Shown: in pieces, positions 26,350-35,779 of the stretch
Position numbering within the stretch: position 1 is the stretch's first letter
How the letters are laid out: each line of letters opens with the position of its first letter
Assembly (NCBI GenBank): GCA_963281255.1
Contig: OY725490.1
Coordinates: forward strand, 6,572,001 to 6,636,000
DNA: 64,000 bases
Direction: 5' to 3'
From: Aphrocallistes beatrix
Lineage: Eukaryota; Porifera; Hexactinellida; Sceptrulophora; Aphrocallistidae
Position numbers and translations under genes: made by a program
Notes under the pieces: generated by a model
Seen by the model: the letters and a program-made list of their open reading frames with translations, nothing else
What the model was told of the DNA's origin: nothing
The model's database searches: none

Positions 26350-27696
26350 TTAGAAGAAGAAATACTCAAATACTAAACCCAAAATACAATCTATAGTCAA
26401 GAGCAGAAAGAAAATAAATTCACCAAATATGATTATGAAATTGGGATAAACAGCTATTATTACACCCAAAACCAAAGTATACCAAAGGTTAACAATTCCA
26501 GCAGAAATCTGTTTATATTTCGGATCGAAAGAATCAGAATACATAGACCAAGCAATTGTACCCCAACCTAAAGAATAGGAAAATCCAAAAGTGGCGGTGT
26601 TCAAGATTTGCCACACGCTAAGTAAAATTGTACTGCTAGTGGAATGGTGTGCATTTACATGTTCTGTTGTTAAGAAAAAGATGGCGATAGAGAGGTTTGA
26701 CAGTGCTTGGATTGCAGTTGCTAAAATAAGAAGATACTTTCTCTTCATTCGTTTAGCCAGCAAGGCAGACATAGAACTCCCTAATGCTAAGGAGATTGTG
26801 TAAGGTAGAGCAGACACTCTGGGGTTGAATCCTGTCTTTGAAAATAGGGATGCTGCATAAGAGAAGAATACTCCTTGACCTCCGAATCCCATAAATGTTT
26901 GTAATGTTGAAGCGATCAGAATGGGACGAAATGTGTTCCACCTCTGTCGTAATTGAGATATTCCATTATTGCCTGAAGAATTATCTGTATTTAACTCCAA
27001 TTTTAATTCATCGATTTCTGTGTTCACATCGAAGTCAACCCCATTAATTTCAATCAGAGTTGATCTTGCTTTCCTTTCATATCCTTGACGTAACAACCAG
27101 TTGGGACTCTGAGGTGTCCACAGAAGAAGAATAGTATAGGAAAACACAGATATCAGAGCAACCACTGCCAGCCATTGTGCATTCAGGAATATCCCGAGAA
27201 AGTATATAAGACAGAGTCCCCATTTAGCTTGTGCCACGACTAACGCTGAAAGAAATTTTCGATTTTCTTCTACACATATCTCACTCATATGGATATTGGC
27301 TATTGTCATGCAGATACCCACTTGAGATGATGACAAAATCCGACCGATTATCATCGAATACACATCATGTGATAGTATTATTAAGAACCAACCAAGACCT
27401 CCCAATATACCGGAAATGATAAGGATACATTTACTCCCTAACTTGGGAGTAATTGGACCGATGATTAACGAGGAAATTCCAAATAATGTCAACCCCGAGA
27501 AAAGTGAAAATGTGAAAGGACTGAAGAGTCCAGATTGGAGGAATTCTTTCTCTGTGGGAGATGTGTATCCATCCATCCATGCTGTCATTGAATAGCACAA
27601 ACATAGTGCAACAATAGAGACTAATTGCGAAACATTTCTTTTGCAATAAATGGACGGGATTGTATCTGCTATTTTTGTACACTCTATTGATATCAT
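26350..27696 (-). CDS. MFS sugar porter, Tret1/GLUT-like (copy B)
   Basis: About 448 aa from ATG 27696 (an in-frame TTG at 27708 is ignored). The domain content is that of copy A: twelve TM segments, the PQSPNWLLRQGYERKAR motif and long stretches of identical sequence from residue 20 to the end. Differences cluster at the N-terminus (CTKIADTIPS versus CEELSATRPS), in TM7 and near the C-terminus (NLWYTLVLGVIIA versus TFWYTLVLSAMIA). The two genes are transcribed toward each other, so hybrid transcripts could form long dsRNA. High identity implies recent inverted duplication or gene conversion. Confidence 0.88.
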   Translation of the reverse strand: MISIECTKIADTIPSIYCKRNVSQLVSIVALCLCYSMTAWMDGYTSPTEKEFLQSGLFSPFTFSLFSGLTLFGISSLIIGPITPKLGSKCILIISGILGGLGWFLIILSHDVYSMIIGRILSSSQVGICMTIANIHMSEICVEENRKFLSALVVAQAKWGLCLIYFLGIFLNAQWLAVVALISVFSYTILLLWTPQSPNWLLRQGYERKARSTLIEINGVDFDVNTEIDELKLELNTDNSSGNNGISQLRQRWNTFRPILIASTLQTFMGFGGQGVFFSYAASLFSKTGFNPRVSALPYTISLALGSSMSALLAKRMKRKYLLILATAIQALSNLSIAIFFLTTEHVNAHHSTSSTILLSVWQILNTATFGFSYSLGWGTIAWSMYSDSFDPKYKQISAGIVNLWYTLVLGVIIAVYPNFIIIFGEFIFFLLLTIDCILGLVFEYFFF

Positions 27697-28741
27697 TATA
27701 GCAAACAAACAATTTGTTATTTACAGATTTTTATTAGACATATTTATATATCTCATACCTATTCAATTCATTCTACTGACGATCTGGATGACATGTCACG
27801 TTATCAATAACGTATAACATATGGTAATATGTATATTGTAAGTGTTTTGATGCCATATAGATCCTCATTCAGATAGCCACGAAACAGGAACGATTGGACG
27901 CATGAGGAGACAAACTATCTCAATCAGTGAAATACGTACACTAATTTAGTGTGGACTTAAATATCAACGTAGACAGATCAATGAATAACAATGAACTTAT
28001 CTTAGTACATCCTAATTTTATATTTAAAGGGGGTAAGTCAAAGGATTTTGACAATTCGGACGATTTAAAGTCAATTGTGCGGAAGTGACAGATCAAAACT
28101 ATAAAACCGCAAAGGTCAAATCAATTTTTTTTCGGATCCAAATTTCTTAAAATCCTCGAAAGGAGGAAAGGCAACTTTTCAAAGTTGATCCGACCATTTG
28201 TACATTTCTTGACCCAGCCTATCCAGTCTAGCAGCCTATGTTAACTATAAATCCCTTCAGTGCCTCCACTAGAATATACCCATCCTAGCTAGGCTACATA
28301 CTCGACGGATTATGCTAATAATCTAGTAATGATAGTGTGTAGATTTCCAATTATTACTGGATAGAATGTGGCAAAATTATATTTATTTGCTTGCCGTGGG
28401 GCAATGCCTCTTTATTCAAACTCTGTAAATTAAATTCATTTTCTAATCAATCCATGAGAATAAGGTTTTTGTTTAGGGTCAGAGCCTTATTCATACATGC
28501 CAACTTGAGCCATGGTAAGAGTGGGACGCGGCGTTGAATTTCGTGGGACATGGCGGGACGCAATAGAAATTATTATACATCACATGTACCCCAAAAAAGC
28601 GGGGCATAGTGGAGAAAGTTCAACCCAAAATGGGACACTCGTGAAAGGTTGCTCAATGGAAGAGTGAGAAAAGCGGGAATTACTTTTTGATTTCAAGGCT
28701 TATCATTTCTCTATAATGAATTCTTACATAATCTTATTTCA
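27697..28741. other. Gene-free spacer upstream of NHL copy 3
   Basis: No supported ORF. The dispersed repeat copy 2 occupies 28492-28680. The rest is AT-rich and unassigned. Confidence 0.65.
28492..28680. repeat. Dispersed repeat, copy 2
   Basis: Matches 25824-25990 from CATACATGCC through the GGGACACTCGTGAAAG block. It ends about 60 bp before the start codon of NHL copy 3, so it may border the inserted duplicate. Confidence 0.75.
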
Positions 28742-29974
28742 ATGGCGACACGTTTAGTGGATATTTCCAGTCTTGATAGAGAAAATGTGTTCAAGAGAGT
28801 GAGGAGAGAAATAGAAGAGATATTCCATTCTCTGATAGAGAAGGTGAATGAGAGGAGAGAAGTTCTCCTGAGACAGCTGAACCAATGGGAAGAAGAGTTC
28901 AACAGAACACGAGCTAGCTGTATCCAATCTTTAGAAGAGATTAAGAGAGAACGAACTGAGATGGAAGAGTTGTTATCTAAATTGAAAATGAATCAAGTTA
29001 GAACTTCAATGGAAAAGGGAATTGCTGACTTAAATGCTGTCATTAGTGAGAAAGAAAAGAAACTCTATTACCAAGTTCGATTCGTTTGTGATAAAAATGA
29101 TTTGGAATTGAAGATTTCCAAATTCGGATCTTTGAGTAAAGAGACTGGCAATGTGTTAGTCAGGAATTACACTCAACTCTCTAAACCTGTTAAAGTGTTT
29201 GGTACATTTGGGGAAGGAAAAAGGGAGTTCAGTGGTCCTAAGGGTGTTGTAATCGATAATAATAATCAAAGAATATTCATTGTTGATTGTTATAATTCTC
29301 GTATTCAAGTTTGGAGTATGGAAGGAGAATATGTATCTGAGTTTGGCAAAGATGTTCTACATTGGCCATGGGAGATCATCTTGTGTGGTAATTTTATTTA
29401 TATTTCGGATACCTTCAAACACCTGTTATCTAAATGGTGCATGAATACTTTTACTTTCGTAAAGAAATCGAAGACTTCTCTAGGTTCTGCACCTGGTCAG
29501 TTGAATACCCCCACAGGTCTAGATATCGATAAAGAAGAGTTATTTGTTGTTGAGCATAATAATAGACGTATTTCTGTATTTGATCTGCTGAATCTAGAAT
29601 TCAAAAGAATTATGACTGATAACGCAATAGCTGATTCTTCTTGTTTGCGAGTGAGAAATAACACAATCTACATTGTAGAGGCTACTGGTGTTATCAAACT
29701 ATTCTCTAAAACAGATGTACTCTTAAAAACTATTCCTAAGCTTCCAGTCTTCTCTAATCCTATCTATTATTCCAACTTCGATATTCTTAACAATTTTTTT
29801 ATTTTAGATCCAGATAAACACAGACTCTGCATCTTATCTCCAGAAGGAGATCTCATTCATTCTGTCTCTTTCTCTAAATATGGACTTTATCAACCTTTTG
29901 GAGTTGATATTGGTAAATGCGGGACTATCGTGATGAGCTTCTCCGAAGGTTCTAGTGCAGTAGCCTTATTTTAA
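28742..29974 (+). CDS. NHL-repeat protein with N-terminal coiled coil (copy 3)
   Basis: A 410-aa single exon from ATG 28742. Residues ~15-120 are the coiled coil and ~150-410 the NHL blades (GPKGVVIDNNNQRIFIVDCYNSRIQVW); there is no RING or B-box. The end SFSKYGLYQPFGVDIGKCGTIV is nearly identical to copy 2. Similarity continues for about 140 bp into the 3' flank (TATCATTAGTTCTGT, GACATTTTGTGTTACTG and following), so this is a DNA-level duplicate of the 6364-7590 gene moved 21 kb and inverted. Since no intron exists in any copy, a retro-origin cannot be excluded, but I see no poly(A) tract. Function unknown. Confidence 0.85.
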   Translation: MATRLVDISSLDRENVFKRVRREIEEIFHSLIEKVNERREVLLRQLNQWEEEFNRTRASCIQSLEEIKRERTEMEELLSKLKMNQVRTSMEKGIADLNAVISEKEKKLYYQVRFVCDKNDLELKISKFGSLSKETGNVLVRNYTQLSKPVKVFGTFGEGKREFSGPKGVVIDNNNQRIFIVDCYNSRIQVWSMEGEYVSEFGKDVLHWPWEIILCGNFIYISDTFKHLLSKWCMNTFTFVKKSKTSLGSAPGQLNTPTGLDIDKEELFVVEHNNRRISVFDLLNLEFKRIMTDNAIADSSCLRVRNNTIYIVEATGVIKLFSKTDVLLKTIPKLPVFSNPIYYSNFDILNNFFILDPDKHRLCILSPEGDLIHSVSFSKYGLYQPFGVDIGKCGTIVMSFSEGSSAVALF

Positions 29975-30125
29975 CTTCTTCTCTATAAGATTAACTCAAT
30001 TAAGAATCTTTATTTTTTATATCATTAGTTCTGTTTAGATTGCTTACATCATTAGGTAGATATGCACTAGACATTTTGTGTTACTGTACCTTAGTTAGTT
30101 GTAGTTCAGTGGCTGTATTAATATA

Positions 30126-30280
30126 CAGTAGAACGAGGATAAGACGTATCTCCTCGGGAAGGAATTAATAGTACGTACTATCCGAGTTTAGATTACATAG
30201 AACTCTATATTATAGATTTATTTTGGTTCAGGAAATGAGTACCTCCTAAACCGAATTAAGTCTTATCCCGAGTTCTACTG
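30126..30280. mobile_element. CAG...CTG MITE with TA target sites
   Basis: The left end CAGTAGAACGAGGATAAGAC is matched by the right end GTCTTATCCCGAGTTCTACT plus G (one mismatch). The element is flanked by TA on both sides and is 155 bp, non-coding, with a different TIR family from that at 24968. Confidence 0.8.
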
Positions 30281-30551
30281 TACTAGTTATTGTTATTGAC
30301 CACTCAGCAGCGGTAATAGCCACTCAGACAAAGTACATAATACTTTTGCGACAAGCCAATCGGTTCAATAAAAAAACATAAAATTAAATAATTATATGAA
30401 TTAATATGTAATTTGATATGGAGCTACCCATGAAGGACCGTGAAAGATGACGCAACGCAGCCTTTGTGAGTAAGTTCCCATCGACAAATAATCGAGCTCT
30501 TCTCCAAAAGCTTTATTTTAACTACCTCTCCATACCTTTTCAATTTTGGTA

Positions 30552-31000
30552 CAGTAGAACCTCCATAATCCGACATTCAATGGGAGACGAAAAAAATGTT
30601 GGATTAGCAAATTGTCGGATTATCGAATAGCAAAATGTCGGATTATGGAGGTAAAATAACCTCCACAATCCGACAATATTTGGCAGACGAATAATTTGTC
30701 TGATCAAAGACGTAAAATAACCCCTCCATAATCCGATATTTTTTGATAGACGAATAATTTGTCGGATTATGGAGGTAAAATAACCTCCATAATCCGACAT
30801 TATTTGATAGACGAAAAAATTGTCGGATTATACAGGTCGAATTTACATTACTGGAAAATCATTAAATTGTCGGATTCCGGAATAGCGAGGTGTCGGATTA
30901 TAGAGGTTGTTTTCTATAGAAAAACGATCCGTGAACAGAAATAATGTCGGTTTAGAGAAATGTCGGATTACAGAGGTGTCGGATTACGGAGGTTCCATTG
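30552..31000. mobile_element. Compound CAG-ended element made of repeated CCTCCATAATCCGACA units
   Basis: Begins CAGTAGAACCTCCATAATCC and ends ACGGAGGTTCCATTG, with TA on both sides. Internally the word TGTCGGATTAT/CGGAGGT or its complement occurs about ten times in alternating orientation, as if several short copies inserted in or amplified within one another. No coding capacity. Confidence 0.85.
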
Positions 31001-31311
31001 TATACCTTTTTCTTTTATTAGGTAGTTCAGAGGTTACGAATTAGAGCTTGGTTAGTTCCTTAGTTATTTTAGTTATTCAATATCTACAAATTATATTTTT
31101 AAATTTTTTATTGGTTATTCTATTTGAGGTTGCCACTGTTTTATCGTGGGTTATTTACAAATTATTCTATGTTCTGTAGACACAAGTTGGGAGGCACTGC
31201 TCTCACTGGATTGACTATTTAGTTACAATCCGCGAAAAGCAAAATTTATATGACGTTTTAACAGTCCATTATTTGTATGTGATTTTCAAATTAGATTAGT
31301 TTTGTGTTATA

Positions 31312-34300
31312 ATGGCTGTTCAGGAGTTAGAATTGGAGAGTTTGATCTCCCAGGACAAACTTACAGAAACTCTTCAAAAACCCAAGATTTCCTCTTCGCT
31401 GACTAACAAATCTTTGTGCTATATTGTAGATACGGATGCTGCATACTACGAGAGTGAATCTAAAATAGTTATAGCAGTTTTTGGAGATAATAAATCTGAG
31501 TGTGAAACTCAATTACTTACAATTCCTCCGAGTACAAATATGGTTAGTTCCAAACCTCGGGAACTATTCACGAAACTAGATTCTGATACGGAATTGTTGA
31601 AAAACACCGATTTTAGGCATACTTTAATTCAAGTCGTGTTTCAGCAAGACTCATTCGATGCAATTGAATTGTTGCTGCACCAAAATATATTTTCTTGGGA
31701 AGGGTTTCTGAGAATATCAGTTCGCTTCCCACTGGTACTAAAGTTTGCTCTTGAGACAAAATTACCCAACCACGAATTTCCCTTAAAAGAATTCGCGGAT
31801 GGAAACACACTTCTACACGACTGTGTGGAGTATGATTGTGCTGAGAGTATGAGACTGATCTTCGACACTCTACACAATGAAGCATTCCAATCTAAGAAAG
31901 TCGTTACTAAAGAAATGATACAAGCGTTTATGGATAAACGCAATGATCTGAACTTGAATGCTCTGTATCTCTCCGTTGCTAAGCCGAGTCATGGCTGCTT
32001 GACTCAGTTGCTGAAGGCGGGAGCTGGAATTGGTATGTTACTTAACATTCATGGATTATGAGTTTTCAAATTTTAAGTGTCGAATTCGTTCTTCAAGATT
32101 CAATTTTCAGTTTATTTTCATTCTGAACCTTAAATTTACTCTATTTATACCCTTATTTAGATCTTGAGGATATCAATGGCAACACAGTGTTCCACATCGC
32201 CAGTTATTTCAATAACTCCCGAGCAATCAACGCTATTTTCACGCATATCGAATCAACAGCTGATGGAATCAATCTACGTAGCGCCATGAGACAGTTAAAT
32301 AGACTCCACTTTCCACCCATCATCTTCTCGCAGAGTGAAGAAGTGACGAATGTATACCTCAAATACATTGACCTATCTGAGACTTTTGATGAGAAAGGCA
32401 ATTACATAATTCACATGGCTTCTAAATTCAATAATGTTTCGGTGGTGAAGAGTTTGGTGAGCTCAGGAGTAGAGTTGAATTGTACTAACAAGGACTTGTT
32501 AACTCCTCTGAAGATATCAGCGAGTGAAGGTTTCTTGAAGATAGTGGAAATACTGTTAGAAGCTGGAGTGAGTGTGGAAGAAGAAGGAGATGTGAATACA
32601 GCTCTCTTTATGGCTACGTTGAGAGGACATCTGCATGTGGTTAGGCTAATGATTGAACATGGTGAGTCCCTGTAACCCCACAGATCAATCCAGTTTCCAC
32701 CAGCAAGCCATAACGAATATGATTTGATCAATGTATCTTACATTTTTTTAGTTCTCATTTTTTTATTGGCGTATATTCTTACTATTTCTCCATTAGGTGC
32801 GCGCTTGTACAACGGGGAGAGGAGCTTACTGCATGTGGCAGCGCTAGGAGGAAGCACAGAATTGATAGAGTACCTAGTGAAAGAGCAGAAGATGGATGTC
32901 AGTGCCCTCGATTCAGAAGGAGAATCTCCCCTGTTCAAGGCTGTGCATAAAGGATGTGCGCTGTGTGTTCGCATTCTTCTAGTGAATGGGGCGTATCCCA
33001 ATCAAGTGAATGTTAAGAATCAGAATCTGTTAAATATCGCGATCGAAAACGGACTCGTAGACATTGTGCGAATGCTCGTGGAGTTTAACGTTGATCGATC
33101 TTTCTTGAAGCTGAATGGGATGTCTTCTCTTATGTTGGCCTGTGCAACTGATCAAGTGGAGATTCTCGCTCTATTAGCTGAAGACATTACACCAGAATCA
33201 ATTCGCCATAAGGATAATGATGGAAATAACATCTTCCATATTATCGCGATAAACGATTCTATCCAGTGTGCGAATTACCTGTTTAAACAAATCAATGCTA
33301 CTTTTGAATCGTTTAAGGATATCCTATACACGCATAAGAATAACGAAGGCCTGCTTTTATATGATATCGTTTTCCAGCGAAAAAGCGAGCATCTCAAAGA
33401 GTACTTGACCTTTGGACACGTAGAGTACTTCTTACACCATCCTCGTCACCTCCATTATCTCTATGACGAGGGACTCTACGACATGTTAGTATTGATTTTG
33501 GATAAAATGGTGAAGATAGGACCAAAGGTTACTGTCTATCTGAAATTCTTCGATTCCACGTCTGATGGCTTGTACCCTGGGGATAGAGGGTTCCGTTACT
33601 TCAGAAAGAGTTTATTTCACAAAATGCTGGATTGTCCCAACGAAGAGTTGAAGTATCATCCTGTGGTTGGGCTACTCTCTGAAGCAAAGATCTCTCCCTA
33701 TCGATTTGTTTCTTACTTACAAATGTTTGGTCATTTTATTTTTCTCTTGATATTTTCCTTCGCACTCATATCTGCTTCATACACCTGTGAAGATCAGCTG
33801 TTCGTCTACAATGACCCTATCTCGATTGCTAGATTGATATGCGAAATCATAACCGTATTGTTTTTTATAGTATTCGGGTTTAAGCTGGTATTGCATTTCG
33901 GAACGGAATGGAGACTTGTAAGTTGGATTTATTTACAAATACAGTCGAAACCGTTTTTTCTCACTCCAGTTTTTTCTTACTATCTCAGAATCTTAATTAT
34001 GTAGAAAAATCCAAATCTATATTAATTTCCATCGGTTTTTTCATACTGTTTGAACCTGTAAGGAAATAGTAAGAAAAAAACGGTTTCGACTGTAAAATTT
34101 ACATGCTACGATAATCTGAAGTTCCCAGGATTTTTTACAAAATGTTTTTTAGATATATGAGAACGATTCAAATGAATTCCAAGATGTTGTGCAGATAACC
34201 TGGACGAAGGAATCGAGCAGGCTCAGTGGATTCCGGAGTCAGGGGATCGGGTTTTTATCACACTTTCTCAAACGAGTTTATTTGCTGGATTCAAAAACAC

Positions 34301-35343
34301 GATTCTTCTTCACAGCTGTATATTTCTACTTCGCTGAGCTGTACAATGCTTTAGATATCGGGGTGTTAGCAACAGGTATCATTATGTTCATACTCCGTAT
34401 CGTAGGGGATCAGACTCAATGGGCGTTTGCTTCTCTCACGTTCGCACTTCTGACCCTGGGCTTCCTCCAATACATCCGCGTAATCCCGAGTTTGGGTGCT
34501 TATATCGCTAGCATTCTTAAAATATTCGGAAAAGACATTCCTAAGTTTGGCATTGTTATTTTAGTCGTACTTTTCAGTTTCATCGGGTCTATTCATCTCG
34601 CTGGGAGGTACGAAGCGGAGTTAAGACAACCAGACAATTCTGTCTGCTCTAACAGCTCCTTTATATACTGGTTCAGTGATGAAGCTTCGATTAACTACAA
34701 CTTGAAGTACCCCTTCATTTCCGGATTAATCCTGGTGTTAGATGGGGGGCCTGGTAATGTAGAAGACAGTTTGAATACGTTGAATGTAGTTTTTTTCGTA
34801 GTCTATCTAGCCTTTGCGTTTCTGATCATCGTCGTACTTCTCAATATACTCATTGCACAGTTATCTGAGACGTATGCAGAGATTAGTTCTGAGAGAGAAT
34901 TCCACTTCCAACTCTACCTCGCAATATATTTTGAATTGTATTCCACGACTAATACTTTGTTCGGGAAGCGTTATCGGCCTCGAAGTGTGATTGATCGTGT
35001 CACACTGTCCAGAGCTAAATGGAAGGTTTATCTCGACAAGACTCCGAACCGAAATAGTGATTTGTTAGTGAGAGATATCGACTCCCGCACCAAGAATGTG
35101 AATGATAAAACTGAAGGAATAAATAGTAAGGTGAATGCGTTTAAAAAGAACTTCTCTGTTCTTACGGATTTACTGACTCGTGTGTACGGCGGGGTGGTAG
35201 AGGGTAGGGGTGAGTTTTCGCGGGGAACTATGCGATCCAAGAGCCCAATTAGGGGAGACGTTTCTCTAGAATCTGTCAGTTCCAGACTTGATGGGCTGGA
35301 GCAGAAAATGGAGAAGATTATTCATCTCCTGGAAGCGAAATAG
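31312..35343 (+). CDS. Ankyrin-repeat TRP channel (TRPA/TRPN-like), four exons
   Basis: I joined exons 31312-32032, 32161-32661, 32797-33917 and 34153-35343. The three introns (128, 135, 235 bp) have GT-AG ends and consistent phases, giving 1177 aa from ATG 31312. Many ankyrin repeats fill about residues 90-640 (e.g. NGERSLLHVAALGGSTELIEYL). Six TM segments lie in ~715-1020. A pore-loop region near 976 reads GLILVLDGGPGN, and S6 ends NILIAQLSETYAEI, the usual TRP end. A C-terminal coiled coil (SSRLDGLEQKMEKIIHLL) may mediate assembly. TRPA-type channels are Ca2+-permeable sensors of chemicals or temperature. The filter is unlike TRPA1 or TRPV, so subfamily is left open. A MITE occupies intron 3. 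Confidence 0.85.
33942..34092. mobile_element. CAG...CTG MITE inside TRP-channel intron 3
   Basis: The ends CAGTCGAAACCGTTTTTTCT and AAAACGGTTTCGACTG are inverted copies flanked by TA. The 151-bp element fills most of the 235-bp intron between donor 33918 and acceptor 34152, without touching the splice sites. Confidence 0.85.
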
Positions 35344-35779
35344 TTTTGCTTTTCTGAACTTTAGCGAAATACTTTGAACTGTATATATGCAAGTATTTTA
35401 GAAGATTGTATTTATCATTTTTAGTGTCAGTATTTACTCACTATAGCATTTTATTCTGTAGCATATATTCTGCTAGTTTGTAGATACTTGTAGTATGAAG
35501 CATGATGAGTGTGGATATTTGCAAAGTTATTTCATAATTACAGTTTATGACTTCCTTTTCGAAACAATGTGTTCATATGAGGTATTGGGGTAATTACTAA
35601 AATATTCGATATTTTAATTAAAAGCTGTTGGAACTGTTGCGATAAAATGTATGCTTTGATATTTACAGTCAAACGCTATGCAATGAAGCTTAGCATTGAA
35701 AGATTCCTCGTAACTTATACTTAAAGTATTCTATCTTTATTATTTTGTATGTTTGTACTTGCGTAGAAGCCTCACTCTA
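35344..35779. other. Intergenic region between the TRP channel and CEP44
   Basis: AT-rich 3' UTR/promoter spacer between two same-strand genes. No repeat or ORF that I would support. Confidence 0.65.

Larger units (their letters stand above)
29975..31311. other. Spacer rich in TA-flanked MITEs
   Basis: No supported gene. Holds the NHL 3' flank (to about 30125), a 155-bp MITE (30126-30280) and a 449-bp compound element (30552-31000). Short open frames at 30540-30944 are artefacts of the element's repeats. Confidence 0.7.

Noticed and set aside
30540..30944. Minus- and plus-strand ORFs with repeated SDYGGYFTSIIRQIIRL-like peptide
   Set aside because: The peptide periodicity comes from the TGTCGGATTAT repeats of the MITE at 30552-31000, not from a protein-coding gene.
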